A program made the position numbers and the translations under genes. From NCBI GenBank assembly GCA_963696505.1, contig CAVOKN010000021.1, forward strand, positions 1 to 64,000: a stretch of DNA of 64,000 nucleotides. The letters are read 5' to 3'. This DNA is from CAVOKN01 sp963696505. GTDB taxonomy: Bacteria; Pseudomonadota; Gammaproteobacteria; Burkholderiales; Rhodocyclaceae. The notes beneath the pieces are model-generated. The model saw only the letters and a program-made list of their open reading frames with translations. It was not told the origin of the DNA and did not search any database. Shown here piece by piece: positions 52,414 through 64,000 of this stretch. Numbering within the stretch: the stretch's first letter is position 1; each line of letters opens with the position of its first letter.

Positions 52414-53007
52414 CTACCAACGAGTGCTTTCGTCATGCTTGCGCTCCCAAATCCGTTCGCTCTGGCGGTTCTGGGCGTAGTCAACACGGCCCTGCTCGTC
52501 CGCATCCACCCAGCCGTCGCGGGCAACGCGCGCCTGGCGCCAGTTGAGCCGCGCCTGTCCGTGAAGCAGTTCCGCGACCTCGCGCGCCGTCAGTTGGCCC
52601 GAATCGATTCCGCGCTGGATGCGAGCCTGCAGGCGAAGGTTGCGCTCGACGCTGGCCAACATGCGCTGCGCCGATACCGAATTGGGATCGCCCGTTTCGC
52701 GGTTGTGCTTCTCGTAGTAGATGTCCTCGCCGGCACGGTCCTGCATGCGGCGGATGCGTTCACGCTCGGCCTCGGTCAGCACTCCGTCGTCGATGGCGTC
52801 GGCCTGCATGCGTGCGATGCGCCCCTGGTCACGTTGTAGCCCGGCAGCTTCGTCGGTGGTCAGCTCGCCGGAGCGCAGGCCCTTCTCGATGCGTGCCTGC
52901 TGGTTGATGTTGCGCTGAAAGAATTCGCCCACCTCATAATTGGCGAAGGCGGGGGCAGCGATTGTGCCGCCAAGGGCAGCGGCGATCAGGGCTTGATGCA
53001 GTTTCAT
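52414..53007 (-). CDS. periplasmic repeat protein of unknown function
   Basis: 197 residues with a signal peptide (LIAAALGGTIAAPAFA). The mature part consists of two similar helical repeats of ~80 residues (NQQARIEKGLRSGELTTDEAAGL and RLQARIQRGIDSGQLTAREVAEL), each with charged, EF-hand-like spacing but no clear calcium loop. I cannot name a function. No operon partner. Confidence 0.68.
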   Translation of the reverse strand: MKLHQALIAAALGGTIAAPAFANYEVGEFFQRNINQQARIEKGLRSGELTTDEAAGLQRDQGRIARMQADAIDDGVLTEAERERIRRMQDRAGEDIYYEKHNRETGDPNSVSAQRMLASVERNLRLQARIQRGIDSGQLTAREVAELLHGQARLNWRQARVARDGWVDADEQGRVDYAQNRQSERIWERKHDESTRW

Positions 53008-53208
53008 TGCAGTCTCCTCATGGACGTTGATTGCAGGCGCACCTTAAGCCGGCGGGCGCGCCGATTCCACGCAGAAACTGTAAGACTTGTAAGTGGATGT
53101 TCGCCCCGCATCGATGCCGCATCGGGACCACGGAACGCTGCCCGACGCCGCGATTGCGTAGAGGGGATGCAAATTCGCCGGCAGTCACCGTAGGGCGGGT
53201 CAAAGCCT

Positions 53209-53229
53209 GTAGGGTGCGCCGTGCGCAAC
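53209..53229 (+). repeat. REP-like palindrome
   Basis: Begins with GTAG followed by a hairpin GGTGCGC-CGT-GCGCAAC. The 5' GTAG tetranucleotide plus imperfect palindrome is the structure of RAYT-associated REP sequences. Confidence 0.55.
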
Positions 53230-53357
53230 GGTTGTTTGGATCGGCGGGCATGGCCCGCCCTGCGGTCCAAGGGGGCGGGAACTCCCTGGTCCGATCCCGG
53301 CCAAAGCGCTGAGCCTGACGTAATCTTCGCCGCCAACAAGAATCCGGAGTCCCCGCC

Positions 53358-54323
53358 ATGCATGCCACCCTGCCCCTGATCCAGGTCACCGACTTTCCCG
53401 CGTTGCAGCGCCGGCGGGTCGAGACGCTGCAGGTCAACCTGGGCTACAAGTGCAACCAGTCGTGCCTCCACTGCCACGTCAATGCGGGGCCGAACCGCAC
53501 CGAACAGATGGACCGCGCGACGGCGCAGACGGTGCTCGACTACCTCGCTGCATCGGACGTCGCGCAGCTGGACGTTACCGGCGGCGCGCCGGAAATGAAC
53601 CCGAACTTCCGCTGGCTGGTGGAGGGCACGCGGGCGCTGGGTATGCGCGTCATCGACCGCTGCAACCTCACCATCCTCGAAGAACCCGGGCAGCAGGATC
53701 TGGCGCAGTTCCTCGCCGGTCACGGCGTCGAAGTCGTCGCCTCGCTGCCTTGCTACCTGGAAGAGAACGTCGACCGCCAGCGCGGCAAGGGCGTGTTCGA
53801 AAAGAGTCTCGCGGCGCTGCGCCGGCTCAACGACCTGGGCTACGGCAAGGAAGGTTCCGGGCTCGTGCTCAACCTCGTCTACAACCCCCAGGGGCCGTCG
53901 CTGCCACCACCCCAATGCGGCCTGGAGGCCGACTACAAACGCGAGTTGGGAACACGTTACGGCATCATCTTCAACCGGCTGCTGACGCTGGCCAACATGC
54001 CGATCCAGCGCTTCGGATCGACGCTGGTCTCCAAGGGCCAGCTCAACGACTACATGCGCACCCTGCGCGCCGCCCACCGCGACGAGAACCTCGCCTCGGT
54101 GATGTGCCGCGACCTGATCAGCGTCGACTGGCGCGGCTACGTGTATGACTGCGACTTCAACCAGATGCTCGACCTGCCGCTGCGGATCAACGGCACACCC
54201 AAAACGCACCTGCGCGAGCTGGTGGGCCGGTCGCTCGACAGCAATTCCATAGTCGTGATGGATCACTGCTACGGCTGCACGGCGGGTCAGGGTTCGAGCT
54301 GCGGCGGCGCGCTGAAGGCCTGA
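53358..54323 (+). CDS. arsS: arsenosugar biosynthesis radical SAM protein ArsS
   Basis: 321 residues. The radical-SAM cluster motif CNQSCLHC lies near residue 36, after RRVETLQVNLGYK. The C-terminal half contains the DUF3641-type cysteine set (SVMCRDLISVDWRGYVYDCDFN and HCYGCTAGQGSSCGG). ArsS makes the dimethylarsinoyl-deoxyadenosine type precursor of arsenosugars with ArsM; no arsM is in the window. The next gene starts 7 bp later. Confidence 0.9.
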   Translation: MHATLPLIQVTDFPALQRRRVETLQVNLGYKCNQSCLHCHVNAGPNRTEQMDRATAQTVLDYLAASDVAQLDVTGGAPEMNPNFRWLVEGTRALGMRVIDRCNLTILEEPGQQDLAQFLAGHGVEVVASLPCYLEENVDRQRGKGVFEKSLAALRRLNDLGYGKEGSGLVLNLVYNPQGPSLPPPQCGLEADYKRELGTRYGIIFNRLLTLANMPIQRFGSTLVSKGQLNDYMRTLRAAHRDENLASVMCRDLISVDWRGYVYDCDFNQMLDLPLRINGTPKTHLRELVGRSLDSNSIVVMDHCYGCTAGQGSSCGGALKA

Positions 54324-54330
54324 CGCCACA

Positions 54331-56517
54331 GTGATTGCGGCGCGCGGAACCGGCTCTGTGGCCAATAAGAAACTCCTGCTGCTCGCCGTCCTCGCCGCAC
54401 TGGTGGTGGCCTTCTTCGCCTTCGACCTGGGGCGCTACTTCAGCCTGGAGTTTCTCAAGTCGCAGCAAGCTGCGATCGACGGCTACTACCGCGCCAATCC
54501 CCTCAAGACGATCCTGATCTACTTCCTGATCTACGTCACGGTGACAGCGCTGTCGCTGCCCGGCGCGGCAATCATGACGCTGGCGGGCGGCGCCATCTTC
54601 GGCCTGCTGGTGGGCCTGCTGGTGGTGTCCTTCGCTTCCAGCATCGGCGCAACGCTGGCCTTCCTCGCCTCGCGCTTCCTGCTGCGCGACTGGGTGCAGG
54701 CACGCTTCGGCGACAAACTCAGGGCGATCAACGCGGGCGTGGCGAACGAAGGCGGTTTCTACCTGTTCACGCTGCGCCTGGTGCCGCTGTTCCCGTTCTT
54801 CGTCATCAATCTGGTGATGGGCCTCACGCCCATGGCCGCGCGCAGCTTCTACTGGGTGAGCCAGGTCGGCATGCTCGCCGGCACGGTGGTGTACGTGAAT
54901 GCCGGCACCCAGATCGCCAAGATCGATTCGCTGAAAGGCATCCTGTCGCCGGGACTGCTGATCTCCTTCGCGCTGCTCGGGGTATTCCCGCTGATCGCCA
55001 AGAAAATCGTGGACACCGTCAAGGCACGCAAGGCGCTGGCGAAATGGCCGCGCCCCGCGCGCTTCGAGCGCAATCTGGTCGTCATCGGCGCCGGCTCCGC
55101 GGGCCTGGTCACCGCCTACATCGCGGCAGCGGTGAAGGCGAAGGTGACACTGATCGAGAAGCACCGCATGGGTGGCGACTGCCTCAACACCGGCTGCGTG
55201 CCCTCCAAGGCGCTGATCCGTTCCGCCAAGCTGCTGTCCCACATCCGCCGCGCGCCGGAGTTCGGCATCGCTCAGGCGAGCGCGAACTACGAGTTCGCCG
55301 ACGTCATGGAGCGGGTGCAGCGCGTGATCCGCACCGTGGAGCCCCACGACTCGGTCGAGCGCTACACCGGGCTGGGGGTCGAGGTGCTGCAGGGCGCGGC
55401 GAAGATCCTCAGCCCCTGGCGGGTCGAGGTCGTCCTCGCCGATGGCGCCCGGCGGGAACTGACTACCCGTGCCATCGTCATCGCCGCCGGCGCCCGCCCT
55501 TTCGTGCCGTCCATCCCCGGCATCGACGACACCGGCTACTACACCTCCGACACCATCTGGGAACTGCGCCGCGCCCCCGGGCGCCTGCTGGTGATCGGCG
55601 GCGGGCCCATAGGTAGCGAGCTGAGCCAGTGCTTCGCGCGGCTGGGCGCCCAGGTCACCCAGGTCCATTCCCACGACCGTCTGCTGCCACGGGAAGACCC
55701 GGAGGCCGCGGCGGCGGTGATGGAGCGCTTCCGCGCCGAGGGCATAGACCTGCGCCTGAACCACAAGACGCTGCGCTTCGAGCGCGACGCCGACGGCACG
55801 CGGCGCCTGATCTGCCAGCACGAGGGGGCGGAAACGGCGATCGGCTTCGACACCCTGCTGCTGGCGGTGGGCCGCAGCGCCAACCTCACCGGCTACGGGC
55901 TTGAGGAACTGGGCATCCCGACGTCAACGGCGCGCACGGTGGAGACCAACGAATACCTGCAGACGCTCTACCCCAACATCTACGCCTGCGGCGACGTGGC
56001 CGGACCCTACCAGTTCACCCACGCCGCTGCGCACCAGGCGTGGTATGCCAGCGTCAACGCGCTGTTCGGCGGCCTGCGCAGGTTCAAGGCGGACTATTCG
56101 GTGATGCCCTGGTGCACCTTCACCGACCCGGAAGTGGCGCGGGTCGGCCTCAACGAGATCGAGGCGAAGCAGCGCGCCGTCCCCTACGAACTGACTTTGT
56201 ATCCCATCGACGATCTGGACCGCGCCATCGCCGACGAGGAAGCCCACGGCTTCGTCAAGGTGCTGACGGTGCCAGGCAAGGACCGCATCCTCGGCGTGAC
56301 CATTGTTGGCGAGCACGCCGGCGACCTCATCGCCGAATACGTCATGGCGATGAAGCACGGCCTGGGATTAAACAAGATCCTCGGCACCATCCACATCTAC
56401 CCGACGCTGGCCGAGGCCAACAAGTATGCCGCTGGTGTATGGAAGAAGGCCCACGCGCCGCAGCAGTTGCTGGCCTGGGTCGAGCGCTACCATGCCTGGA
56501 TGCGGGGCGGCGCCTGA
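54331..56517 (+). CDS. TVP38/TMEM64 membrane domain fused to disulfide-type flavin reductase
   Basis: 728 residues, GTG start. The N-terminal ~220 residues form a SNARE-associated (TVP38/DedA-like) membrane domain with several helices (ILIYFLIYVTVTALSLPGAAIMTLAGG). From ~240 on it is a class I pyridine nucleotide-disulfide oxidoreductase: GAGSAGLVTAYIAA, the redox-active GGDCLNTGCVPSKA, NAD motif GGGPIGSELSQCFA, FAD motif IYACGDVAG and the dimer-interface GTIHIYPTLAEANK. A membrane-anchored, mercuric/lipoamide reductase-like enzyme linked to arsS suggests metal(loid) or thiol redox work. Confidence 0.88.
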   Translation: MIAARGTGSVANKKLLLLAVLAALVVAFFAFDLGRYFSLEFLKSQQAAIDGYYRANPLKTILIYFLIYVTVTALSLPGAAIMTLAGGAIFGLLVGLLVVSFASSIGATLAFLASRFLLRDWVQARFGDKLRAINAGVANEGGFYLFTLRLVPLFPFFVINLVMGLTPMAARSFYWVSQVGMLAGTVVYVNAGTQIAKIDSLKGILSPGLLISFALLGVFPLIAKKIVDTVKARKALAKWPRPARFERNLVVIGAGSAGLVTAYIAAAVKAKVTLIEKHRMGGDCLNTGCVPSKALIRSAKLLSHIRRAPEFGIAQASANYEFADVMERVQRVIRTVEPHDSVERYTGLGVEVLQGAAKILSPWRVEVVLADGARRELTTRAIVIAAGARPFVPSIPGIDDTGYYTSDTIWELRRAPGRLLVIGGGPIGSELSQCFARLGAQVTQVHSHDRLLPREDPEAAAAVMERFRAEGIDLRLNHKTLRFERDADGTRRLICQHEGAETAIGFDTLLLAVGRSANLTGYGLEELGIPTSTARTVETNEYLQTLYPNIYACGDVAGPYQFTHAAAHQAWYASVNALFGGLRRFKADYSVMPWCTFTDPEVARVGLNEIEAKQRAVPYELTLYPIDDLDRAIADEEAHGFVKVLTVPGKDRILGVTIVGEHAGDLIAEYVMAMKHGLGLNKILGTIHIYPTLAEANKYAAGVWKKAHAPQQLLAWVERYHAWMRGGA

Positions 56518-56559
56518 GGCAAATGACGTTGGCAGGGTGCGCCGCGCACGTCTTCGCCC

Positions 56560-57198
56560 TCAGAGCTCGCGCCGCCCGATCGCCCGCAGGAACTCGTTGC
56601 GCGCCTGCTCCGAGCGCTCGAACGCGCCGGCGAAGGCCTGGGTGACGACGCGCTCGTCGCCGCGGCGGTCCTCGCCGAGCAGCAGGCAGAGTTGCTCCGC
56701 TTCGACCACGCAGGCGCCGCCCGCCGCCTTGCCGTGAGTCACCAGCGCATCGGCGATGTCCCGCGTCATCCATTCCTGGTAGGTGAAGCGGTGGCCGATG
56801 GCGTCCACCATGCGCGCGATGCGCCCGAAGCCGTGCAGCCGCCCGCCCGGCAGGTAGCCGACGTGCGCCAGGCCGCGAAACGGCACCAGATGATGCGGAC
56901 ATACTCCGTGCACCGCGATGCCGCGCACCACCACCATGTCGGTGCGCGTATCGGCGAAGCCCTCGCCGAGCGCCTCGGCTGGATCGAGGTCGTAGCCGCC
57001 GAGCAGGCGTCGCTGCCACAGCTCGCGCACGCGGCGCGCGGTCCTGCCGGTGTGCACCGTGTCGGGAGCAATGCCGCAGGCGAGCAGCAGATCGGTCACC
57101 GCCCGCTCGAAGGCCTCCGCATCGAAGGCGCCTTGCCGCGCGATGCCGATCGTGGCGGCGTGCGACGGCGCGGGGTCGTGATCGTGGAGGTCGGGCAT
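56560..57198 (-). CDS. folE: GTP cyclohydrolase I
   Basis: FolE opens GTP to 7,8-dihydroneopterin triphosphate, the first step of folate synthesis. The 212-residue product shows the zinc-site GVCPHHLVPFRGLAHVGYLP, the RMVDAIGHRFTYQEWMTRDIADAL helix and the C-terminal GACVVEAEQLCLLL with zinc-ligand Cys. The N-terminal ~25 residues are His/Asp-rich and variable. Single gene, convergent with the fused reductase. Confidence 0.93.
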   Translation of the reverse strand: MPDLHDHDPAPSHAATIGIARQGAFDAEAFERAVTDLLLACGIAPDTVHTGRTARRVRELWQRRLLGGYDLDPAEALGEGFADTRTDMVVVRGIAVHGVCPHHLVPFRGLAHVGYLPGGRLHGFGRIARMVDAIGHRFTYQEWMTRDIADALVTHGKAAGGACVVEAEQLCLLLGEDRRGDERVVTQAFAGAFERSEQARNEFLRAIGRREL

Positions 57199-57343
57199 CG
57201 CAGCTTTCCTTTCGCGCCGAATGTGCGGCCATCATACACGGCTGCCGTCGCGCTCCCCGGCTAGGCGGCGCCCTCCAAACACCCGCCCGGCCTTCCGCTA
57301 AGATCGAGCCGCTCCCCAACGACTGACTTTCGGAGGTCGCACC

Positions 57344-58171
57344 ATGTCCGCCGTCGCACCAATGCTCACCACGCTCGCCATCAGCCTGAACACCGGAATC
57401 GCCGAGGTCCGGCTCAACCGGCCGGAGAAGTCCAATGCCATCGACGACACCATGTGGCAGGAACTGCGCACCGCCTTCCGCTGGGCAGATGTCGCTCCCG
57501 AGGTGCGCGTGGCGATCCTCAGCGGCGCGGGGCGCCAGTTCTGCGCCGGCATCGACCTCGCAACGCTGGCGGGCATCGCCCCGCGCATCGCCCGGCGCGA
57601 CGCGGCGCGCAGCCGCGAGGCGCTGCGCCGCATCATCCTCGATCTCCAGGACTGCCTCTCCAGCGTCGAGCGCTGCCGCAAGCCGGTTCTCGCGGCGATC
57701 CACGGCGCCTGCATCGGCGGAGCGATCGACCTGGTGACCTGCTGCGACATGCGCTACGCGAGCATCGACGCCCGCTTCTCGGTGCGCGAGATCGACATCG
57801 GCATGGCGGCCGACGTCGGCACACTGCAGCGCCTGCCACGGCTGGTGCCGGACGGGCTCGCCCGCGAGCTGTGCTACACCGGGCGCACGGTCGACGCCCA
57901 CGAAGCGCAGGCGATGGGCCTGGTCAACCGGGTGTTCGACACCCCCGAGGCATTGACCGCCGGGGTGGCCGCCGTCGCAGCGGCCATCGCCGCCAAATCG
58001 CCGCTGGCGATCCGCGGCACCAAGGAGATGCTCAACTACGGTCGCGACCACTCCATCGCCGATGGTCTGGACCATGTCGCCACCTGGAACGCGTCGATGC
58101 TGCTGTCCGACGACCTGGCGGAAGCCATGACAGCCCTGCGCGACAAGCGCCCGCCGCGTTTCGACGACTGA
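57344..58171 (+). CDS. enoyl-CoA hydratase/isomerase (dienoyl-CoA isomerase-like)
   Basis: 275 residues of the crotonase fold. The CoA-oxyanion hole region GRQFCAGIDLATLAG and HGACIGGAIDLVTCCDMRYAS are present, and the active-site segment REIDIGMAADVGTLQRLPRL, with Asp at the second acidic position, is characteristic of delta3,5-delta2,4-dienoyl-CoA isomerases. GGAGG precedes the ATG. It likely helps degrade unsaturated fatty acids. Confidence 0.87.
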   Translation: MSAVAPMLTTLAISLNTGIAEVRLNRPEKSNAIDDTMWQELRTAFRWADVAPEVRVAILSGAGRQFCAGIDLATLAGIAPRIARRDAARSREALRRIILDLQDCLSSVERCRKPVLAAIHGACIGGAIDLVTCCDMRYASIDARFSVREIDIGMAADVGTLQRLPRLVPDGLARELCYTGRTVDAHEAQAMGLVNRVFDTPEALTAGVAAVAAAIAAKSPLAIRGTKEMLNYGRDHSIADGLDHVATWNASMLLSDDLAEAMTALRDKRPPRFDD

Positions 58172-58198
58172 CTCTTGTGCCCGCAACGGTGGCGATCC

Positions 58199-58252
58199 GT
58201 AGGGTGCGCCGTGCGCACCGGTTCAACGAATGTTGCGCATGGCGCACCCTAC
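58199..58252. repeat. pair of inverted REP-like palindromes (BIME-like)
   Basis: The unit begins GTAGGGTGCGCCGTGCGCAC and ends with the complement of GTAGGGTGCGCCATGCGCA: two GTAG-headed hairpins facing each other across a short spacer. This is the tail-to-tail pairing known for REP elements mobilised by RAYT proteins. Confidence 0.6.
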
Positions 58253-58342
58253 GACGGTGAGCCGCAGGTCGGTGAGCCGCAGGTCGGCTCTACAACTTTG
58301 CGCGGTTAGAATGTCCGTCCCCAACAAACCACCGGAGGCCCC

Positions 58343-61041
<2,699 letters not shown>

Positions 61042-61145
61042 GGACGCCGTCGTTCCCTGCGGGTGCGCAGCGCGGCCGGCAGGCCGCGCTGGTCCTCGGG
61101 CGGTGGTTAGACGGTACTACGGTGCGGGCAACCCCGCCTGCGCCC

Positions 61146-61562
61146 TCAGGCCCGTGCCCAGGCGGATTCGCTCGCGACCGTGCGCCGCTGCACGTAGGCT
61201 GCCGTGTGGACGCCGATCAGCTCCTCCAGCTCGGCGCGGCCCACCGGTTTGGTCAAGATGTGCGTCACGCCCAGTCGTGCCGCCTCGAAAGACAGGCTTT
61301 CCGATAGAAAAGGACGACTCGTCACCAGTGCACACTCGAAGCGGCAACGCAAGGCCCGCGTGATGGCAATCATGTCCAGGCAGTTCATGTTCGATGAATC
61401 GTGGTCCACCAACACCACGTCTGGACATGCGCGGGTCGCGCAATCCAGCGCCTGCTCGCTGGTCGAAACTGCCTTGACCTCCACCATGTCCTTCAGGAAT
61501 TCCGTCACCGCGTCCCCGAACGCCTGGTCGTTAGTAACCACCAACACCTTGGTTGCTGACAT
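61146..61562 (-). CDS. stand-alone response-regulator receiver protein
   Basis: 138 residues forming one receiver domain: VLVVTNDQAFGDAV, phosphoacceptor Asp in DVVLVDHDSSN, the Thr/Ser in ALVTSRPF, and the conserved Lys in HILTKPVG. The usual acidic pair after beta-1 is reduced to a single Asp, so Mg binding may be weak. No output domain and no kinase gene nearby. Confidence 0.82.
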   Translation of the reverse strand: MSATKVLVVTNDQAFGDAVTEFLKDMVEVKAVSTSEQALDCATRACPDVVLVDHDSSNMNCLDMIAITRALRCRFECALVTSRPFLSESLSFEAARLGVTHILTKPVGRAELEELIGVHTAAYVQRRTVASESAWARA

Positions 61563-61945
61563 TTCCGATCCCCCCTCCTAGGTTCCGCGGCACCCCTTGC
61601 GCCGCCGGTCAGGCGCAGCATCAAGCGTGCCACCTGAAAGGCAGTGGTTTTTCTGGCGTTGAATTTAGGGATTGCATTACAGCAAGGGGATCGAACGACC
61701 GTAAGCTGCGCCCGAAGGCAGATCGTGCCCCACGAACTTGGGGAAATTCCCCGATTGTGGGTGGGGTGTCCCCATTAGGGGCCTCACTCGGCACTGGCAA
61801 CACTGCTCCCGCGGAAGCGTCCTGACTGGAAGCAAAGCGTCCACTTCCCCGCCTCAGGAAAACAGGCGCACCCACCCCGAGAAGGGCCCATTCGCCCCCG
61901 CTGCGGCGACTGCCGCCGAACACTGCCGGGCTATCATCCGTCGCC
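61563..61945. other. intergenic region before recQ
   Basis: About 380 bp between divergent genes. A hairpin-forming TTGGGGAAATTCCCC occurs near 61738. No gene is evident. Confidence 0.4.
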
Positions 61946-63778
61946 ATGCCCACCGCCCTCCAACTTCTGAATTCGGTTTTCGGCTACCCGGTTTTCCGCG
62001 GTGCCCAGGCCGAGATCATCGATCACGTAACCGACGGTGGCGACGCACTGGTGCTGATGCCCACCGGCGGCGGGAAATCGCTGTGTTACCAAGTCCCCGC
62101 CCTGTTGCGAGCCGGCACCGCGGTCGTCGTGTCGCCGCTGATCGCGCTGATGCAGGACCAGGTCGATGCCCTGCTTCAGTTGGGCGTGCGCGCCGCCTTC
62201 CTCAATTCCTCGCTCGATGCGGACGCCGCCCGCGCGGTGCAGCGCCGCCTGCTGGCGGGGGAACTGGACCTGCTCTACGTGGCGCCGGAACGCCTGGTCA
62301 CGGAGGGCTTCCTCGGCCTGCTCGAACGAAGTGCCGCCAGCCACGGCCTGGCGCTCTTCGCCATCGACGAGGCGCACTGCGTATCCCAATGGGGTCACGA
62401 CTTCCGCCCCGAGTACATCCAGCTTTCGGTGCTGCATGAGCGCTTTCCGCAAGTGCCGCGCATCGCGCTCACCGCGACCGCCGACGCCATCACCCGCGCC
62501 GAGATCCTGGCCAAGCTGCAACTCGGCGACGCGCGCCAGTTCGTTTCCAGCTTCGACCGGCCCAACATCCGCTACCGGGTGGCGGAGAAAGACAATCCGC
62601 GCCGCCAGTTGGCTGCCTTCCTGCGTGGCGACGGCGACAACGCGGGCCATCGCGGCGAGGCCGGCATCGTCTACTGCATGTCGCGCAAGAAGGTGGAGGA
62701 GACGGCGGCCTGGCTGTGCGCCGAAGGCATACGCGCCCTGCCCTATCACGCCGGCATGGACGCCGACAGCCGGCGCGAGAACCAGCAGCGCTTCGTCCGG
62801 GAGGATGGAATTGTCATGGTGGCGACGATCGCCTTCGGCATGGGAATCGACAAGCCGGACGTGCGCTTCGTCGCCCACCTCGACCTTCCGAAGAGCCTGG
62901 AGGGCTATTACCAGGAGACCGGCCGCGCCGGACGCGACGGCGAGCCGGCCGAAGCCTGGCTTGCCTACGGTCTGGCCGACGTGGTGCTGCTGCGCGGCTG
63001 GATCGACCAGTCGGAGGCGCCGGAGGAACAGAAGCGCGTAGAGGGCCGCAAGCTCGATGCCATGCTCGGCTACTGCGAGGCGGCGCAGTGCCGGCGCGTG
63101 GTGCTGCTCAACTACTTCGGCGAAGCGGCTGCGCCCTGCGGCAACTGCGACACCTGCCTCGATCCGCCCGAGACCTGGGACGGCAGCATGGCCGCGCAGA
63201 AGTTCATGTCGGCGGCGCTGCGCACCGGCCAGCGTTTCGGTGCCGGCCATCTGATCGACATCCTGCGCGGCAAGGCCACGGACAAGGTGAACCAGTTCGG
63301 CCACCAGCGCCTGCCCACCTTCGGCGTCGGCGCCGATCTGGACGACGCGGCCTGGCGCAGCGTGGCGCGGCAACTGGTGGCCGCGGGCCTGCTCCACGTC
63401 AATGCCCAGGAGTACGGGGCGCTGCAGCTCACCCCCGCGGCGCGGCCGGTGCTCAAGGGCGAGACCACGCTGCAATTGCGGCGCGTGCGGCCGAAGCCGG
63501 CAAAGTCCAAGGCTGCGCGGGGAAAGGCCGTGCCGCCGCCGGCACCGATCGCAGCGGATGCCCCGCTGTTCGAGAGGCTGCGCGCCTGGCGCCGCCAGCT
63601 CGCCGAGGCCCAGGGCGTGCCGCCCTTCGTCATCTTCCACGACAGCACCCTGCACGAATTGGCGCGCCTGCGCCCGCGCGACGAAATCGAGCTGGCGCAG
63701 GTATCCGGCATAGGCGCGCGCAAGCTGGAGCGCTACGGCGGCGACGTGCTGGAGCTTATCGCCAGGGCCAAAGAGTGA
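61946..63778 (+). CDS. recQ: ATP-dependent DNA helicase RecQ
   Basis: 610 residues, usual for RecQ. Helicase motifs: I (LMPTGGGKSLCYQVPA), II (IDEAHCVSQWGHDFRPEY), III (ALTATAD), IV to VI (IVYCMSRKKVE, ATIAFGMGIDKPDVRF, YYQETGRAGRDG). The zinc-binding cysteines lie in CRRVVLLNYFGEAAAPCGNCDTC, and a C-terminal HRDC domain follows a Pro/Lys-rich linker. It acts in recombination and fork repair. Confidence 0.95.
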   Translation: MPTALQLLNSVFGYPVFRGAQAEIIDHVTDGGDALVLMPTGGGKSLCYQVPALLRAGTAVVVSPLIALMQDQVDALLQLGVRAAFLNSSLDADAARAVQRRLLAGELDLLYVAPERLVTEGFLGLLERSAASHGLALFAIDEAHCVSQWGHDFRPEYIQLSVLHERFPQVPRIALTATADAITRAEILAKLQLGDARQFVSSFDRPNIRYRVAEKDNPRRQLAAFLRGDGDNAGHRGEAGIVYCMSRKKVEETAAWLCAEGIRALPYHAGMDADSRRENQQRFVREDGIVMVATIAFGMGIDKPDVRFVAHLDLPKSLEGYYQETGRAGRDGEPAEAWLAYGLADVVLLRGWIDQSEAPEEQKRVEGRKLDAMLGYCEAAQCRRVVLLNYFGEAAAPCGNCDTCLDPPETWDGSMAAQKFMSAALRTGQRFGAGHLIDILRGKATDKVNQFGHQRLPTFGVGADLDDAAWRSVARQLVAAGLLHVNAQEYGALQLTPAARPVLKGETTLQLRRVRPKPAKSKAARGKAVPPPAPIAADAPLFERLRAWRRQLAEAQGVPPFVIFHDSTLHELARLRPRDEIELAQVSGIGARKLERYGGDVLELIARAKE

Positions 63779-63858
63779 CGCAGGCATCGATCCGACACAC
63801 CCAACACCTGCCGCATCGCGCTCATCGGAAGCTCTGAACCCAAGCAGCGCAGTTGCTT

Positions 63859-63986
63859 GTCCGCGAAGAACGCGAAGCCCATGAATCGAATCGGGAATCG
63901 ATGCTCGGGCACTTTCGCCCGGCGGGTGACTTGCCGAAACAAGGCAAGACTTGAGATTCTTGCTTGCCTGCGCGCCCTTCGCGGAC
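63859..63986. repeat. inverted-repeat intergenic element (edge copy)
   Basis: CCGCGAAGAACGCGAAG and a complementary CGCCCTTCGCGGAC flank about 95 bp; related to the element at 40987-41122. The window ends just beyond it. Confidence 0.5.
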
Positions 63987-64000
63987 CAACTGCCGTCTCA

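Noticed and set aside
49114..52839. 1241-codon plus-strand frame opposite the kor cluster
   Set aside because: Antisense shadow of three well-recognised genes; no domain in the translated product.

Overview
The window reads as a GC-rich betaproteobacterial chromosome, most likely of the Rhodocyclales (Thauera/Azoarcus/Aromatoleum type). The evidence is the housekeeping set (dksA, parC/parE, ettA, folE, acnA, recQ), a KorCAB-type 2-oxoacid:ferredoxin oxidoreductase cluster and an arsenosugar radical-SAM gene. The genus is an inference; no rRNA is present.

Layout. 0-9 kb: a higBA toxin-antitoxin pair, three ordinary tRNA genes (His, Arg, Pro), dksA, a probable c-di-GMP-I riboswitch before a small secreted protein, a ChaN-like lipoprotein, ettA, a PatB/MalY-type aminotransferase and a DMT exporter. 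9.2-11.4 kb: an IS1634-like insertion sequence abutting a MITE-like element. 11.4-22 kb: parC and parE separated by an NHL-repeat protein and a multiheme cytochrome c, both frame-broken; parE is translationally coupled to an alpha/beta hydrolase and an M14 peptidase. 22-24 kb: a Crp/Fnr regulator and an HTH-ATPase-STAS-like protein.

24.9-32.8 kb is the striking part. One minus-strand block holds a tRNA array, a Ro60/TROVE-vWA gene, a second tRNA array, rtcB (RNA ligase) and an HNH nuclease gene. A small HTH regulator diverges from its upstream end, next to a perfect inverted repeat. I count 31 cloverleaf tRNA genes with 30 different anticodons covering all 20 amino acids, plus degenerate copies. 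Several are structurally aberrant: Cys, Thr and Ile(TAT) tRNAs have long variable arms, and four Leu tRNAs have short ones. One tRNA-Ile(GAT) is encoded with its 3' half before its 5' half, and the two halves assemble into an exact 72-nt cloverleaf, as in a circularly permuted tRNA gene. RtcB is the enzyme class that could seal such a tRNA. I infer a backup or repairable tRNA supply coupled to RNA ligation and Ro-based RNA quality control.

33-46.4 kb is accessory DNA: a methyltransferase, a short tyrosine recombinase, ParDE, TumE/TumA, AbrB/PIN and DUF4160/DUF2442 modules, a RAYT transposase, a PAP2/haloperoxidase-like enzyme and an integrase remnant beside a chromosomal tRNA-Leu. 46.4-64 kb returns to core metabolism: korBA, two FAD oxidoreductases (one KorC-like), arsS with a TVP38-disulfide reductase fusion, folE, a crotonase, acnA, a receiver protein and recQ.

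Caution: at least four otherwise well-preserved genes (NHL, cytochrome, rtcB, acnA) are each restored by adding a single base, so sequence indel errors must be excluded before they are called pseudogenes.
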